DNA of 8,439 nt from Verrucomicrobia bacterium UBA1211 (GTDB taxonomy: Bacteria > Verrucomicrobiota > Kiritimatiellia > RFP12 > UBA1067): positions 1 to 8,439 of the forward strand of contig DBXN01000063.1 of assembly GCA_002309585.1 (NCBI GenBank). Direction: 5' to 3'. The stretch's first letter is position 1; the number at the start of each line of letters is the position of its first letter. The notes beneath the pieces are model-generated. The model was not told the origin of the DNA and ran no database searches. It worked only from the letters and a program-made list of their open reading frames with translations. The position numbers and the translations under genes are program-made. Below, one piece after another: positions 1 to 6,179 of the stretch.

Positions 1-1086
1 GGTGATCCTTTTCCCTTCCCGCGTGTTCTGGATATCCGGCTTCCGCTCCGCATCGATTTCCTTGACAAAATCATCAAAGTCCTCTTGGCATATCTCAATG
101 GAGGTCAACTGCGGCAACGGCCTGATCACGTCCCACAGACCGATGTCCCACCACACGTAGCGGGTCAGGTCAAGATGCTCCACCCGTTTCGGCAGATTTT
201 CCAGCGGGCAGAACGCCGGCGGGGACACGGTTTGGGCGCTCATGACCGCCGCAAGGCTCGTCGCATCAAGAAGACAGACTTCGGAAAGATCGAGGACAGA
301 GACATTCGTCCACTCCTTCTGTCCGAACGACATGACAAAAGACGGAGCCCTTGAGGTGTCGGAGGAGAATCTGACCGCCTCAAGTTCCGGCAGCTCCCGC
401 AACCTTTCCACATCCCTGAACAGGCAAGCGTCGATATCCAGCTCCAACCTTGACAAATGTTTGAGATCCGCCGCCCAGGAGAGACTGATGTCGGAAAAGA
501 GTTTCGCTTTGCTGTCGGGACCGGTGAGAACGGCGATATACAACTGTTTGAGTGATTTGAAGTGCGCGAGTCCGGGGAGTTCCCGCGCCAGAAAGTCGTG
601 TACGGATTCTTTGAAGTTCGGCTGGAAGATGGTCCAAAGCAGAATCTCCACGTCATGGTTGTCCGCCAGCCCCTTCAGGTTGTATTGCCCGCAAATCAGA
701 ACCGTCTTCGCGCCTGAAGGTATCGGCGGCAGGTCGATCGCCTCCAAGCCCGTGACACCCTCATCATCCGTCCGGGAAATCCTGAACGTGTCCGGCGGGA
801 AAGCATACGGAATGTCCTCCTGCGGGAACGGATTCGGAATCCGGACGCACTCGGGTCTACGGTAATCGGGAATATCCGCTTTTTCGTCATAGAGGTCAAC
901 CCAGGTATCAACCGGCGACGGGACCCAGATGCCGCTGACACAGACATGTTGAGGGTGCCTGACCACGGCTTCCGTCGGCGGTGCGGCACAGCCGGGCGAA
1001 AGAACCAGACACGGCAGAAGGCACAGCGCGCTTATCCGGACACAAACGCCCCAAGCGTCAAGCCACAAATGAGCTTTCGTTTTCAT
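1..1086 (-). CDS. Putative lipoprotein with degenerate leucine-rich repeats (3' end outside window)
   Basis: An uninterrupted minus-strand frame of 362 codons runs from ATG at 1086 to the window edge, so the C-terminus is missing. The start is supported by GAGGA 7 bases upstream. Residues 13-32 are hydrophobic and end in LVLSPGC, which suggests a signal peptide with a weak lipobox at Cys33 (the proline at -2 is atypical), hence probable membrane-anchored export. The segment after about residue 165 contains short leucine-rich units, for example HFKSLKQLYIAVL (175-187), LKHLSRLELDID (208-219), LRELPELEAVRF (229-240), VSVLDLSEV (262-270), RVEHLDLTR (301-309) and LPQLTSIEI (324-332). Their spacing is irregular (about 22-35 residues), so this is a degenerate LRR fold, if it is one. 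Such domains usually bind proteins, but no partner or catalytic motif is visible. The stop codon of the upstream RHS remnant overlaps the start codon, so translation may be coupled. Function is unknown. The gene call is firm; the LRR assignment is moderate. Confidence 0.8.
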   Translation of the reverse strand, partial: MKTKAHLWLDAWGVCVRISALCLLPCLVLSPGCAAPPTEAVVRHPQHVCVSGIWVPSPVDTWVDLYDEKADIPDYRRPECVRIPNPFPQEDIPYAFPPDTFRISRTDDEGVTGLEAIDLPPIPSGAKTVLICGQYNLKGLADNHDVEILLWTIFQPNFKESVHDFLARELPGLAHFKSLKQLYIAVLTGPDSKAKLFSDISLSWAADLKHLSRLELDIDACLFRDVERLRELPELEAVRFSSDTSRAPSFVMSFGQKEWTNVSVLDLSEVCLLDATSLAAVMSAQTVSPPAFCPLENLPKRVEHLDLTRYVWWDIGLWDVIRPLPQLTSIEICQEDFDDFVKEIDAERKPDIQNTREGKRIT

Positions 1087-1508
1087 GCCGTTTTCCTCAT
1101 TGGCCGTTTTCCACGCAACCTGGGGCCAGCCATGTGATTATAACGTCGAACGCCCGTCCCTGTTTGGATTGAGGTTTGAATCCCGTCATCGTCAAACTGC
1201 GGCATAAAAAACTCGCGCGGAGGTATAGGGATTTGGGCGTATGGGTTGAGGCTGTTGGCGGTGTAGGTACGGGCAGCGCCGAGGTCAGCAAAAGTAACCT
1301 TGTTTTCGATGGGATCGTATGCGTATTCGTGTTCGGTCGCCAGAGACGGCGACCCTCCCGTTCTGGCGAGGAAACCAAGCTCGCTCCTGGCATTGTAGCC
1401 GCAGAAGTCGGCATACTGGGGCTGGACGGTCTGCGACGGCGAGGGCGCCGCCGCCACATCGGCACACCTCATGACCGTCTCGTTTAAATGTGCTTCCCGA
1501 TTTTTCAT
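1083..1508 (-). pseudogene. RHS/YD-repeat protein remnant
   Basis: A 141-codon minus-strand frame (ATG 1508, TGA 1085-1083) contains one stretch, residues about 37-125 (roughly 1134-1400), that matches the layout of YD/RHS repeats. It reads YNARSEL, then EYAYDPIENK, then TYTANSLNPYAQI, then FMPQFDDDGIQTSIQTGTGV. RHS proteins are very large secreted or surface proteins (often over 1,000 residues), so this is a small piece without the signal peptide, the full repeat array or the core cage domain. Hallmark positions are changed: the family's DPxGN is DPIEN, DxDGN is DDDGI, and the tryptophan after TGxW is lost. This suggests relaxed selection. Sequence after about residue 125 no longer resembles RHS. 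The stop overlaps the start of the downstream lipoprotein gene (ATGA). It could be a short expressed leader gene, but decay of an RHS gene is more likely. Confidence 0.65.
1137..1142 (-). promoter_or_regulatory. Possible -10 box upstream of the LRR lipoprotein gene
   Basis: A perfect TATAAT lies on the minus strand about 50 bases before the ATG at 1086, which would give a leader of roughly 44 bases containing the GAGGA ribosome site. No convincing -35 hexamer sits at 17-18 bases, and the hexamer coincides with the Tyr-Asn codons of the RHS remnant, so it may be fortuitous. Confidence 0.25.
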
Positions 1509-1519
1509 ATCATGGTGCC

Positions 1520-1548
1520 AGTATGACATATTCCGGGCATAAAGGCAA
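1520..1548 (-). promoter_or_regulatory. Predicted sigma70-type promoter ahead of the RHS remnant
   Basis: On the minus strand TTGCCT (1548-1543) is separated by exactly 17 bases from CATACT (1525-1520). The predicted first transcribed base is 1513, which is the A of an ATG that opens a two-codon frame (Met-Ile-stop). The ATG of the remnant frame at 1508 overlaps that stop. If active, this promoter could drive both the remnant and the LRR lipoprotein gene. It is supported only by hexamer match and spacing. Confidence 0.35.
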
Positions 1549-1636
1549 ACGGAAGTTCGGAGGGGCGCATCCGCGCAATTCACCGCCGAGTTCAAGATGG
1601 ATGAAAACCACGATGTTAGACAACTTTCCTTGTCCT

Positions 1637-1705
1637 CGCGGGCTAACTCGCCCGCACAAGCCTGTCATTCTTGAAACGGGAATGACGCGGGCGAGTTAGC
1701 CCGCG
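1637..1705. repeat. Compound palindromic element (REP/MITE-like)
   Basis: A perfect 19-base inverted repeat is formed by CGCGGGCTAACTCGCCCGC (1637-1655) and its exact complement at 1687-1705. The loop contains a second perfect 7-base pairing, GTCATTC (1664-1670) with GAATGAC (1680-1686), leaving an 8-base one-sided bulge (1656-1663) and a 9-base apical loop. Each 19-base arm is also a hairpin in itself, GCGGGC and GCCCGC around a 6-base loop (TAACTC or GAGTTA). The structure can therefore fold as one long stem or as two small hairpins, as in paired REP units. No flanking target duplication is evident. It could act as a terminator, but no T-run follows on the minus strand; T-rich sequence follows on the plus strand. 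Confidence 0.75.
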
Positions 1706-1779
1706 TTACCCTTTACGTTGTTTTTACCAGTTGTTTCCAACGGTTAGGTGGTTTGGTGGTGCGGTGGTTGTCCCCTCTC

Positions 1780-1807
1780 GTCACTCGTCACCCGTCACTT
1801 GTCACTC
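1780..1807. repeat. Four-copy heptamer array (GTCACTC family)
   Basis: Four adjacent 7-base units GTCACTC, GTCACCC, GTCACTT and GTCACTC occupy exactly 28 bases, starting 27 bases downstream of the DUF4340 stop codon. The same heptamer family recurs at 5304-5324 in the permease-GldG gap. It resembles the short tandemly repeated repetitive sequences known best from cyanobacteria. Confidence 0.75.
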
Positions 1808-1833
1808 CCGATTTCCGTTCCCAGTCGGCGGGG

Positions 1834-3657
1834 CTAATCGTCTGCCATCATCAGGGTCTTCACCGTGTCGCTGGAGAGGACAAAGAGGACGTTGGAGCCG
1901 CGCACCATCGCATAGCGCGAATCCGTCCCGACGGGATTACCGATCAGGACGGCCTTGCGGACGGCATCCGCGGACTCGACATCGACCGTCAACTCGAACC
2001 ACGGCTGGCGGAACCCGTAGGTCTGGAGATCTTCCAGCGAGAGCCCGAACTTCTCGATCCGTTTGGCCTTCAGATTCGCGAGCAGGGTGAAGAGGGCATT
2101 GAGTTTCGCCTCATCGACCGGTTCGGGTTTGTCGTTCGCGGTCGCCTGCCATGCGGGATGCTCGCCCTTCTTCTCAATCACCCGCACATTCCCCTCCTGC
2201 GTCTTGGCGGTGATCCGGCGGATGCTGTCCTTGGGAATCGAAACAAGGGTCTTCTCCCGCAGCGAAAGAAGCCCGTCCATCGTGAGGAACGGCGCGGGCA
2301 TGTTGGTGGCGGCGACGCGGTAATGGGCGGCGACATCGGTGAAATCCACCCGCAGCACCTCTCCCGCGACATCATCATGGCCGATCGAGAAGGCCCGCTT
2401 CCCGTCGGGAAACTCCAACTCGACCTGACAGAACGGCACGACCTTCTCATTGGCGTCCTCGTCATCCGGCCCCGCCACCGAAAGGGCGTGCAGACCCAGC
2501 AGGGAGGTCAGCGCCCCGGAGACAACCAGCTGATCCGCCCGGTCGGCGATCGGCGCCTCCAGCGACCAGATCCCGTTCGTCCGGGCCAACGCGAAGGTGG
2601 TCTGGCCGAAGACAACCTTCATCCGCTCGACCGCATCCGGGCTTTGGGAGAAGAGGCGCAGGTCACGGAGTTCGCCCGGCATCACATGAAACGCCTCGGC
2701 GACGGTGTTCGAGACAAGCCCGATGCTCTCCCCGTTCGGCAGCAGCACGTAGGAGAGGGCGGGCGACTCCTTATCCGGCACCCCGAAGACCCACTCGCGG
2801 GGTGCGTTCTCCCGGGCCGTCTGGATCAGAACCGAGATCCCGCGGTCGGGATCCAGTCCGTAGAGCCCCCGGCGCACCTTCAGCTGCGCTTCCGACTGGG
2901 CGACATCCACCAGGTTGGAGACGCTTGGCCAGACGAAGGAGGCGATCCTCGCCTGCGACAGGCGGGTCAGCAGCTCCGTTACCCGGCGGTCCGAGGCGGA
3001 GGCGGTGATGGGCTGGCGGAGGAACCACCCGGAATCCTCCTTCCCGAGACGGATGAAGGGTTTCCCCGGCTGCCGGATCTCCAGCGACCGGATCTGCCCG
3101 ATCTCTTCAGCGACCAGCCGACGGGAACGGAAACCGTTCGCATCGGCCGGCAGAAGGGTGAAGAGTTCGGGATCGGCGACCAGAATCTGTTCCTGGGTGT
3201 CCATCCGGAGATAGACCCCCGAACCGGTGGGCGAACGGCTCCCGATACTGAATTGCCGTCTAAAATGGGGTCCCTCGAAGAGGATATGGGCGGCGGCCGG
3301 CGAAAGCCCGAACTCCTGGAGCGAATAGCCCTTCTTGCGCAGATCGGCGAAGGCGATCACATCCCGCACCCGCGCCGTCTCGTACCGGTCCAGCAGCTTC
3401 AGAACCGCCGCCTGATCGACCTCCGCCGAAAACGGCGCCGTCATCACCCACCGTTCCCCCTGCCGGATCAATCCGATATGCGAGCCGCGCAGGTCCAGCG
3501 TCACATGATCGACATCCTCCAGCGAGCCGTCGAACAGCGAGACCCGGGATTCCCGTTCGGAGGGGAGGATCGGGAACCGGCCCTTCATGCAGACCGAGGC
3601 CAGCACGCAGAGAATGATGCCGAGAAGAAAGAAAAGAATGATTCGCCGATTACCCAT
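1834..3657 (-). CDS. DUF4340 domain protein, membrane-anchored, four internal repeats
   Basis: This 607-residue protein has one N-terminal hydrophobic segment (about residues 5-22) and a long soluble remainder, so most of it should lie outside the cytoplasmic membrane. It matches the DUF4340 type usually encoded next to GldG-like ABC transporter components. Four divergent modules of about 135-155 residues are visible. Each has a Trp-containing strand followed by a helix (W70, W211, W364, W503; for example ERWVMTAPF, SGWFLRQPI, GIWSLEAPI), a later strand ending in IG or FG (FSIGS 136-140, WVFGV 289-293, FSIGH 423-427, VLIGN 570-574) and a closing helix; the fourth is shorter. The ATG lies 4 bases after the GldG-like stop and has AGGTGA overlapping that stop, indicating coupled translation. 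The biochemical function is not established; an accessory role in the ABC system is inferred from context. Confidence 0.88.
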   Translation of the reverse strand: MGNRRIILFFLLGIILCVLASVCMKGRFPILPSERESRVSLFDGSLEDVDHVTLDLRGSHIGLIRQGERWVMTAPFSAEVDQAAVLKLLDRYETARVRDVIAFADLRKKGYSLQEFGLSPAAAHILFEGPHFRRQFSIGSRSPTGSGVYLRMDTQEQILVADPELFTLLPADANGFRSRRLVAEEIGQIRSLEIRQPGKPFIRLGKEDSGWFLRQPITASASDRRVTELLTRLSQARIASFVWPSVSNLVDVAQSEAQLKVRRGLYGLDPDRGISVLIQTARENAPREWVFGVPDKESPALSYVLLPNGESIGLVSNTVAEAFHVMPGELRDLRLFSQSPDAVERMKVVFGQTTFALARTNGIWSLEAPIADRADQLVVSGALTSLLGLHALSVAGPDDEDANEKVVPFCQVELEFPDGKRAFSIGHDDVAGEVLRVDFTDVAAHYRVAATNMPAPFLTMDGLLSLREKTLVSIPKDSIRRITAKTQEGNVRVIEKKGEHPAWQATANDKPEPVDEAKLNALFTLLANLKAKRIEKFGLSLEDLQTYGFRQPWFELTVDVESADAVRKAVLIGNPVGTDSRYAMVRGSNVLFVLSSDTVKTLMMADD

Positions 3658-3661
3658 ATCG

Positions 3662-5227
3662 TCACCTGACGGCCCTTCTGCTGCGCCTGCAAATCAGGCA
3701 GAAAATAAGAAATGCGCCACCGGGAACCGCCAGTGTGGCGAGCAGTGTCAGCATCACCCACTCGCGGCGGGCCAACCCGGTGAAGAGCGTCGCGTCGCCG
3801 CCCAGCGACGGGGCTGTTCCCGTATCGACCCCCGCCAGCCACGAGACGGCGTTCAGGAAGAAATCGCGGTTCGCGTTCGCCCGGGAGGCCAAGGTCCCGT
3901 TCATAACAAACTCCGTCTCGCCGACCACGCAGAGGCGGGTCGGCTTGAAGGCCACATCCTGCGCCACATTCCCGCCCCATTCCGATGAGACCGCCAACGC
4001 GACCGGTCCCTTCAAGTCGGTCGCCTCGTCAAACACCCGTTGTGCGGCGCGGCCATCCTCCGCCGCCCCCCAGCCATCCCGACCGGTCTGGACCAGAAGC
4101 GTCACCTGCGGCCGGTCCGGCCCGACCGTCACGTTCTGCAACGCCTCCAGGCAATAGGCCTTGCCGAAGACGACCGAGACGTTGGCGAGGTCGCGCGTCA
4201 CCACATGATCCGCGAAGGCGGTACAGATGACCTCGTCGCCGGTCAGGGAACGGGGGCTGACCGCCCGGCACCGCGTCACCCCGATCCCCCATTTCGCCAG
4301 AAGCTTCTCCAGCCCCGTCTCTTTCCCGGAGGTAAGCAGGCACAGCATCCGTCCGCCCCGCTGCAGGTAGGCCTCGAACATCGCGATCTCCTCTGCCACA
4401 AACGCCTGGCGCGGGCCCGCGATCACCAGCACCTGGCAATCTGCCGGGATCGCCTGCAACCCCGGGAGGTCCAACCCCTTCAGATCGAAACCGTTGCGGA
4501 TCAGCTCGCGGGCGATATCGGAATAGCCGTAGAGCGGATCGTAGTCATCATGCCGGACCTCGCCATGCCCCCGGAGCCAATAGATGGCCGAACGGTCATA
4601 CGGCAGCGCCAGCCGGGCGATGGCCGCCGCGCAGACGCTCTCCCCGCGGAAGACATCCAGATTCAGACGGTTCCGGACATCGCTCACCGAGTGCCCGCCC
4701 GAAATGGGGGGCGCGCCATCCACCTGCTGCCGGAAAGCTGACTGGCGTGAAATCATGTCATCCAGCGTCACGACGATCCGGCGGCGCTGCCACTCGAAGA
4801 CGAGCGCGTTTTCCGGAACCTTGAGGGAGGCGAGCTGACCCGCCCGAGTCAGGTCCCAATGGGGATCGACATACTCAATCTCCAGCTCGGCGCCCGCCAC
4901 CCGGCGCGACGCCTCGCGGAATCCCCGCAGCAACCGGGAGACATGCCGGAACATCGGATGGCGCCGGTCCATGAAACAGGCGATCCGGACACTCCCCTGC
5001 GTATCCGCCAGAATATCCTTGGTCCGTTCGGAGACCTGAAGCGCCGGCGCCAAAACCCGCGATTCCCACGTCACGTTCGACCGAAAGGCGAGCAGGACGC
5101 ACAACACCGAGAAAACCCCGCCCAGCAGCAGTGCCACGACCGAGGAGAAACGCAGCATCCGCTTACCCGCAGCGCGCGCGGAACCGTTCTTCTTCTGTCT
5201 CTTCGTCTCCATACCCTTATCCATCAT
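3662..5227 (-). CDS. GldG-like ABC transporter auxiliary protein
   Basis: The 521-residue product has a basic N-terminus, a transmembrane helix at about 29-48, a large extracytoplasmic part and a C-terminal helix at about 489-513 followed by RRSRR. This is the classic GldG-like arrangement. The auxiliary domain is recognisable from IYWLRGHGE (215-223), VLVIAGPR (266-273), YLQRGGRMLCLL (287-298) and LLAKWGI (309-315). Near the C-terminus, RLCVVGETEFVMN and NRDFFLNAVSWLAG (431-443, 453-466) are typical of the family. It probably works with the ABC-2 permease encoded upstream; in gliding Bacteroidetes GldA, GldF and GldG form one ABC system, while elsewhere the substrate is unknown. The frame is open to 5308, but that extension is translated heptamer repeat, so I prefer ATG 5227 or the ATG at 5212 (GATAAGGGT upstream). 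The exact start is uncertain; the product is not. Confidence 0.88.
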   Translation of the reverse strand: MMDKGMETKRQKKNGSARAAGKRMLRFSSVVALLLGGVFSVLCVLLAFRSNVTWESRVLAPALQVSERTKDILADTQGSVRIACFMDRRHPMFRHVSRLLRGFREASRRVAGAELEIEYVDPHWDLTRAGQLASLKVPENALVFEWQRRRIVVTLDDMISRQSAFRQQVDGAPPISGGHSVSDVRNRLNLDVFRGESVCAAAIARLALPYDRSAIYWLRGHGEVRHDDYDPLYGYSDIARELIRNGFDLKGLDLPGLQAIPADCQVLVIAGPRQAFVAEEIAMFEAYLQRGGRMLCLLTSGKETGLEKLLAKWGIGVTRCRAVSPRSLTGDEVICTAFADHVVTRDLANVSVVFGKAYCLEALQNVTVGPDRPQVTLLVQTGRDGWGAAEDGRAAQRVFDEATDLKGPVALAVSSEWGGNVAQDVAFKPTRLCVVGETEFVMNGTLASRANANRDFFLNAVSWLAGVDTGTAPSLGGDATLFTGLARREWVMLTLLATLAVPGGAFLIFCLICRRSRRAVR

Positions 5228-5234
5228 CAAATCA

Positions 5235-5262
5235 GTTGAGCGTTGAGGGTTGAGCGTTGAGG
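5235..5262. repeat. Four-copy heptamer array (GTTGAGC/GTTGAGG)
   Basis: Four contiguous 7-base units alternate strictly: GTTGAGC, GTTGAGG, GTTGAGC, GTTGAGG. The array is 28 bases long and begins 8 bases upstream of the preferred GldG-like start at 5227, where it would occupy the ribosome-binding region of the transcript. Confidence 0.85.
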
Positions 5263-5263
5263 G

Positions 5264-5291
5264 CAACACGCGACACGCAACATGCGACACG
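5264..5291. repeat. Four-copy heptamer array (CAACACG/CGACACG)
   Basis: Units CAACACG, CGACACG, CAACATG and CGACACG follow the preceding array after a single base. They alternate A and G at the second position, and again there are four copies in 28 bases. Confidence 0.82.
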
Positions 5292-5303
5292 CGGACGACA
5301 ACC

Positions 5304-5324
5304 GACACTCGTCACTCGCCATTC
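5304..5324. repeat. Three-copy heptamer array (GTCACTC family)
   Basis: Units GACACTC, GTCACTC and GCCATTC are in register. The middle unit is identical to units of the array at 1780-1807, linking the two intergenic regions. Confidence 0.65.
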
Positions 5325-5350
5325 CTATCCCCTCTTTCCCGTTCCCCTTC

Positions 5351-5403
5351 TTTCACCTTTTCACCTTTTAACCTTCCCTGTTCCCCGTTCCCTCTTTCCT
5401 GTT
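5351..5403. repeat. Pyrimidine-rich short-repeat tract after the permease gene
   Basis: The plus strand is almost pure pyrimidine. It contains 8-base units (TTTCACC, TTTTCACC, TTTTAACC in 5351-5373) and then heptamers CCCTGTT, CCCCGTT, CCCTCTT and TCCTGTT (5376-5403). The repeat-like TTTAACCTTTTAA continues to 5422 and overlaps the stop codon and last codons of the permease. Confidence 0.7.
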
Positions 5404-5410
5404 CCCTTCT

Positions 5411-6154
5411 TTAACCTTTTAATCTTAAGAACGCCAGCCGTTTCGAACAGACGAACAGGAAAAACAGCATCGCCACCCCGTAAGCGCACAGGACGCCCGT
5501 GGAGAAGAGCCCGGTCGAGAAATCGTACACATGGGTCAGGATCGGGAAGGTCCCCATGCTGGCGCGGAGGCTCGGGAACCAGAAGAGGATCGCCACATAC
5601 CCCGCCACCGGCAGCCCCGAACAGAGGATCAGGGAGGTCACCGCCGAAGCCGCCTGATTGCGGCAGAAGGCCGACACCATCATACCCGCCGCGCACCAGA
5701 CCGCCGCCTGAAGCAGCAGGATGGCGTAAGTCGCGAGGAACGGAACCAATCGGAACGCGTGGGCTAGCGGCTCGGAAAGAAACGGGAGGAGGAACGCCGG
5801 CGCCGCCATTGTGAGCAGCAACGCGAAGGCGACCACCGTCAACGCCGAGAGGAACTTGCCGACCACCAGATCCCGTTCCCGAATCGGAGCGCTCAACAGC
5901 AGCTCGATCATCCCCGTCGCCCGTTCATCGGCAAAAAGGCGCATCGTCAGCACCGCCCCGAGGATCGGCAGCCAAGGCGCCACCGACACCCCCCAGATCG
6001 TCTGGAGCTGCAAGACGCTTCCCTCCGCCTGCCGCAACGCGGCGACAAACGACCAGCCGCAAACCGCCAGAAAGGCCGACACCGGAATCGCGCAGGAGAA
6101 CGAACCCCTGAACGCCCGGCACTCCCGCAACCATGTTATCTGCACACCGCTCAT
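5411..6154 (-). CDS. ABC-2 type permease, GldF-like
   Basis: The 247-residue protein is strongly hydrophobic with about six predicted membrane segments (roughly 20-40, 55-72, 98-122, 137-160, 168-192 and 216-236). Between segments two and three it carries the signature of GldF/NosY-type ABC-2 permeases: MRLFADERATGMIELLLSAP (71-90) followed by GKF at 99-101. In these systems the permease forms the membrane channel, driven by a separate cytoplasmic ATPase. The length agrees with the GldF family (about 240 residues). ATG 6154 is chosen because the aligned N-terminus begins there and GGAG lies 10 bases upstream. The start is 25 bases after the helicase stop, so it may share that transcript; no separate promoter was recognised. 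Downstream comes a repeat-filled gap and then the GldG-like gene. The ATPase gene that normally precedes it is absent here. The last residues (LRLKG) lie in repeat-like DNA. Confidence 0.87.
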   Translation of the reverse strand: MSGVQITWLRECRAFRGSFSCAIPVSAFLAVCGWSFVAALRQAEGSVLQLQTIWGVSVAPWLPILGAVLTMRLFADERATGMIELLLSAPIRERDLVVGKFLSALTVVAFALLLTMAAPAFLLPFLSEPLAHAFRLVPFLATYAILLLQAAVWCAAGMMVSAFCRNQAASAVTSLILCSGLPVAGYVAILFWFPSLRASMGTFPILTHVYDFSTGLFSTGVLCAYGVAMLFFLFVCSKRLAFLRLKG

Positions 6155-6179
6155 CTCACCCGCACTCCATCCTTCGGAC

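Larger units (their letters stand above)
1509..1833. other. Gene-free interval between the DUF4340 gene and the RHS remnant
   Basis: This 325-base stretch contains no supportable coding region. It holds the promoter-like site at 1520-1548, the palindromic element at 1637-1705 and the heptamer array at 1780-1807. Between them, 1549-1636 shows nothing recognisable, and 1706-1779 is a T- and G-rich plus strand without a clear element. No classical terminator (GC hairpin plus T-run) is seen on the minus strand directly after the DUF4340 stop. Confidence 0.7.

Noticed and set aside
242..865. A 207-codon plus-strand frame inside the left-end region
   Set aside because: It opposes the 362-codon lipoprotein frame, which has a signal peptide and ribosome site; this one has low-complexity Ser/Arg-rich translation and no start signal.
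1637..1705. CRISPR repeat or intrinsic terminator
   Set aside because: There is only one inverted pair, with no regularly spaced direct repeats and no T-run after the stem on the strand of the upstream gene.
1753..3669. A 638-codon plus-strand open frame opposite the DUF4340 gene
   Set aside because: It is the complement of a convincing repeat protein, begins in the heptamer array, and has biased composition with no recognisable motif.
4040..4741. A 233-codon plus-strand frame inside the GldG-like gene
   Set aside because: It is antisense to conserved GldG motifs and has no supporting features.
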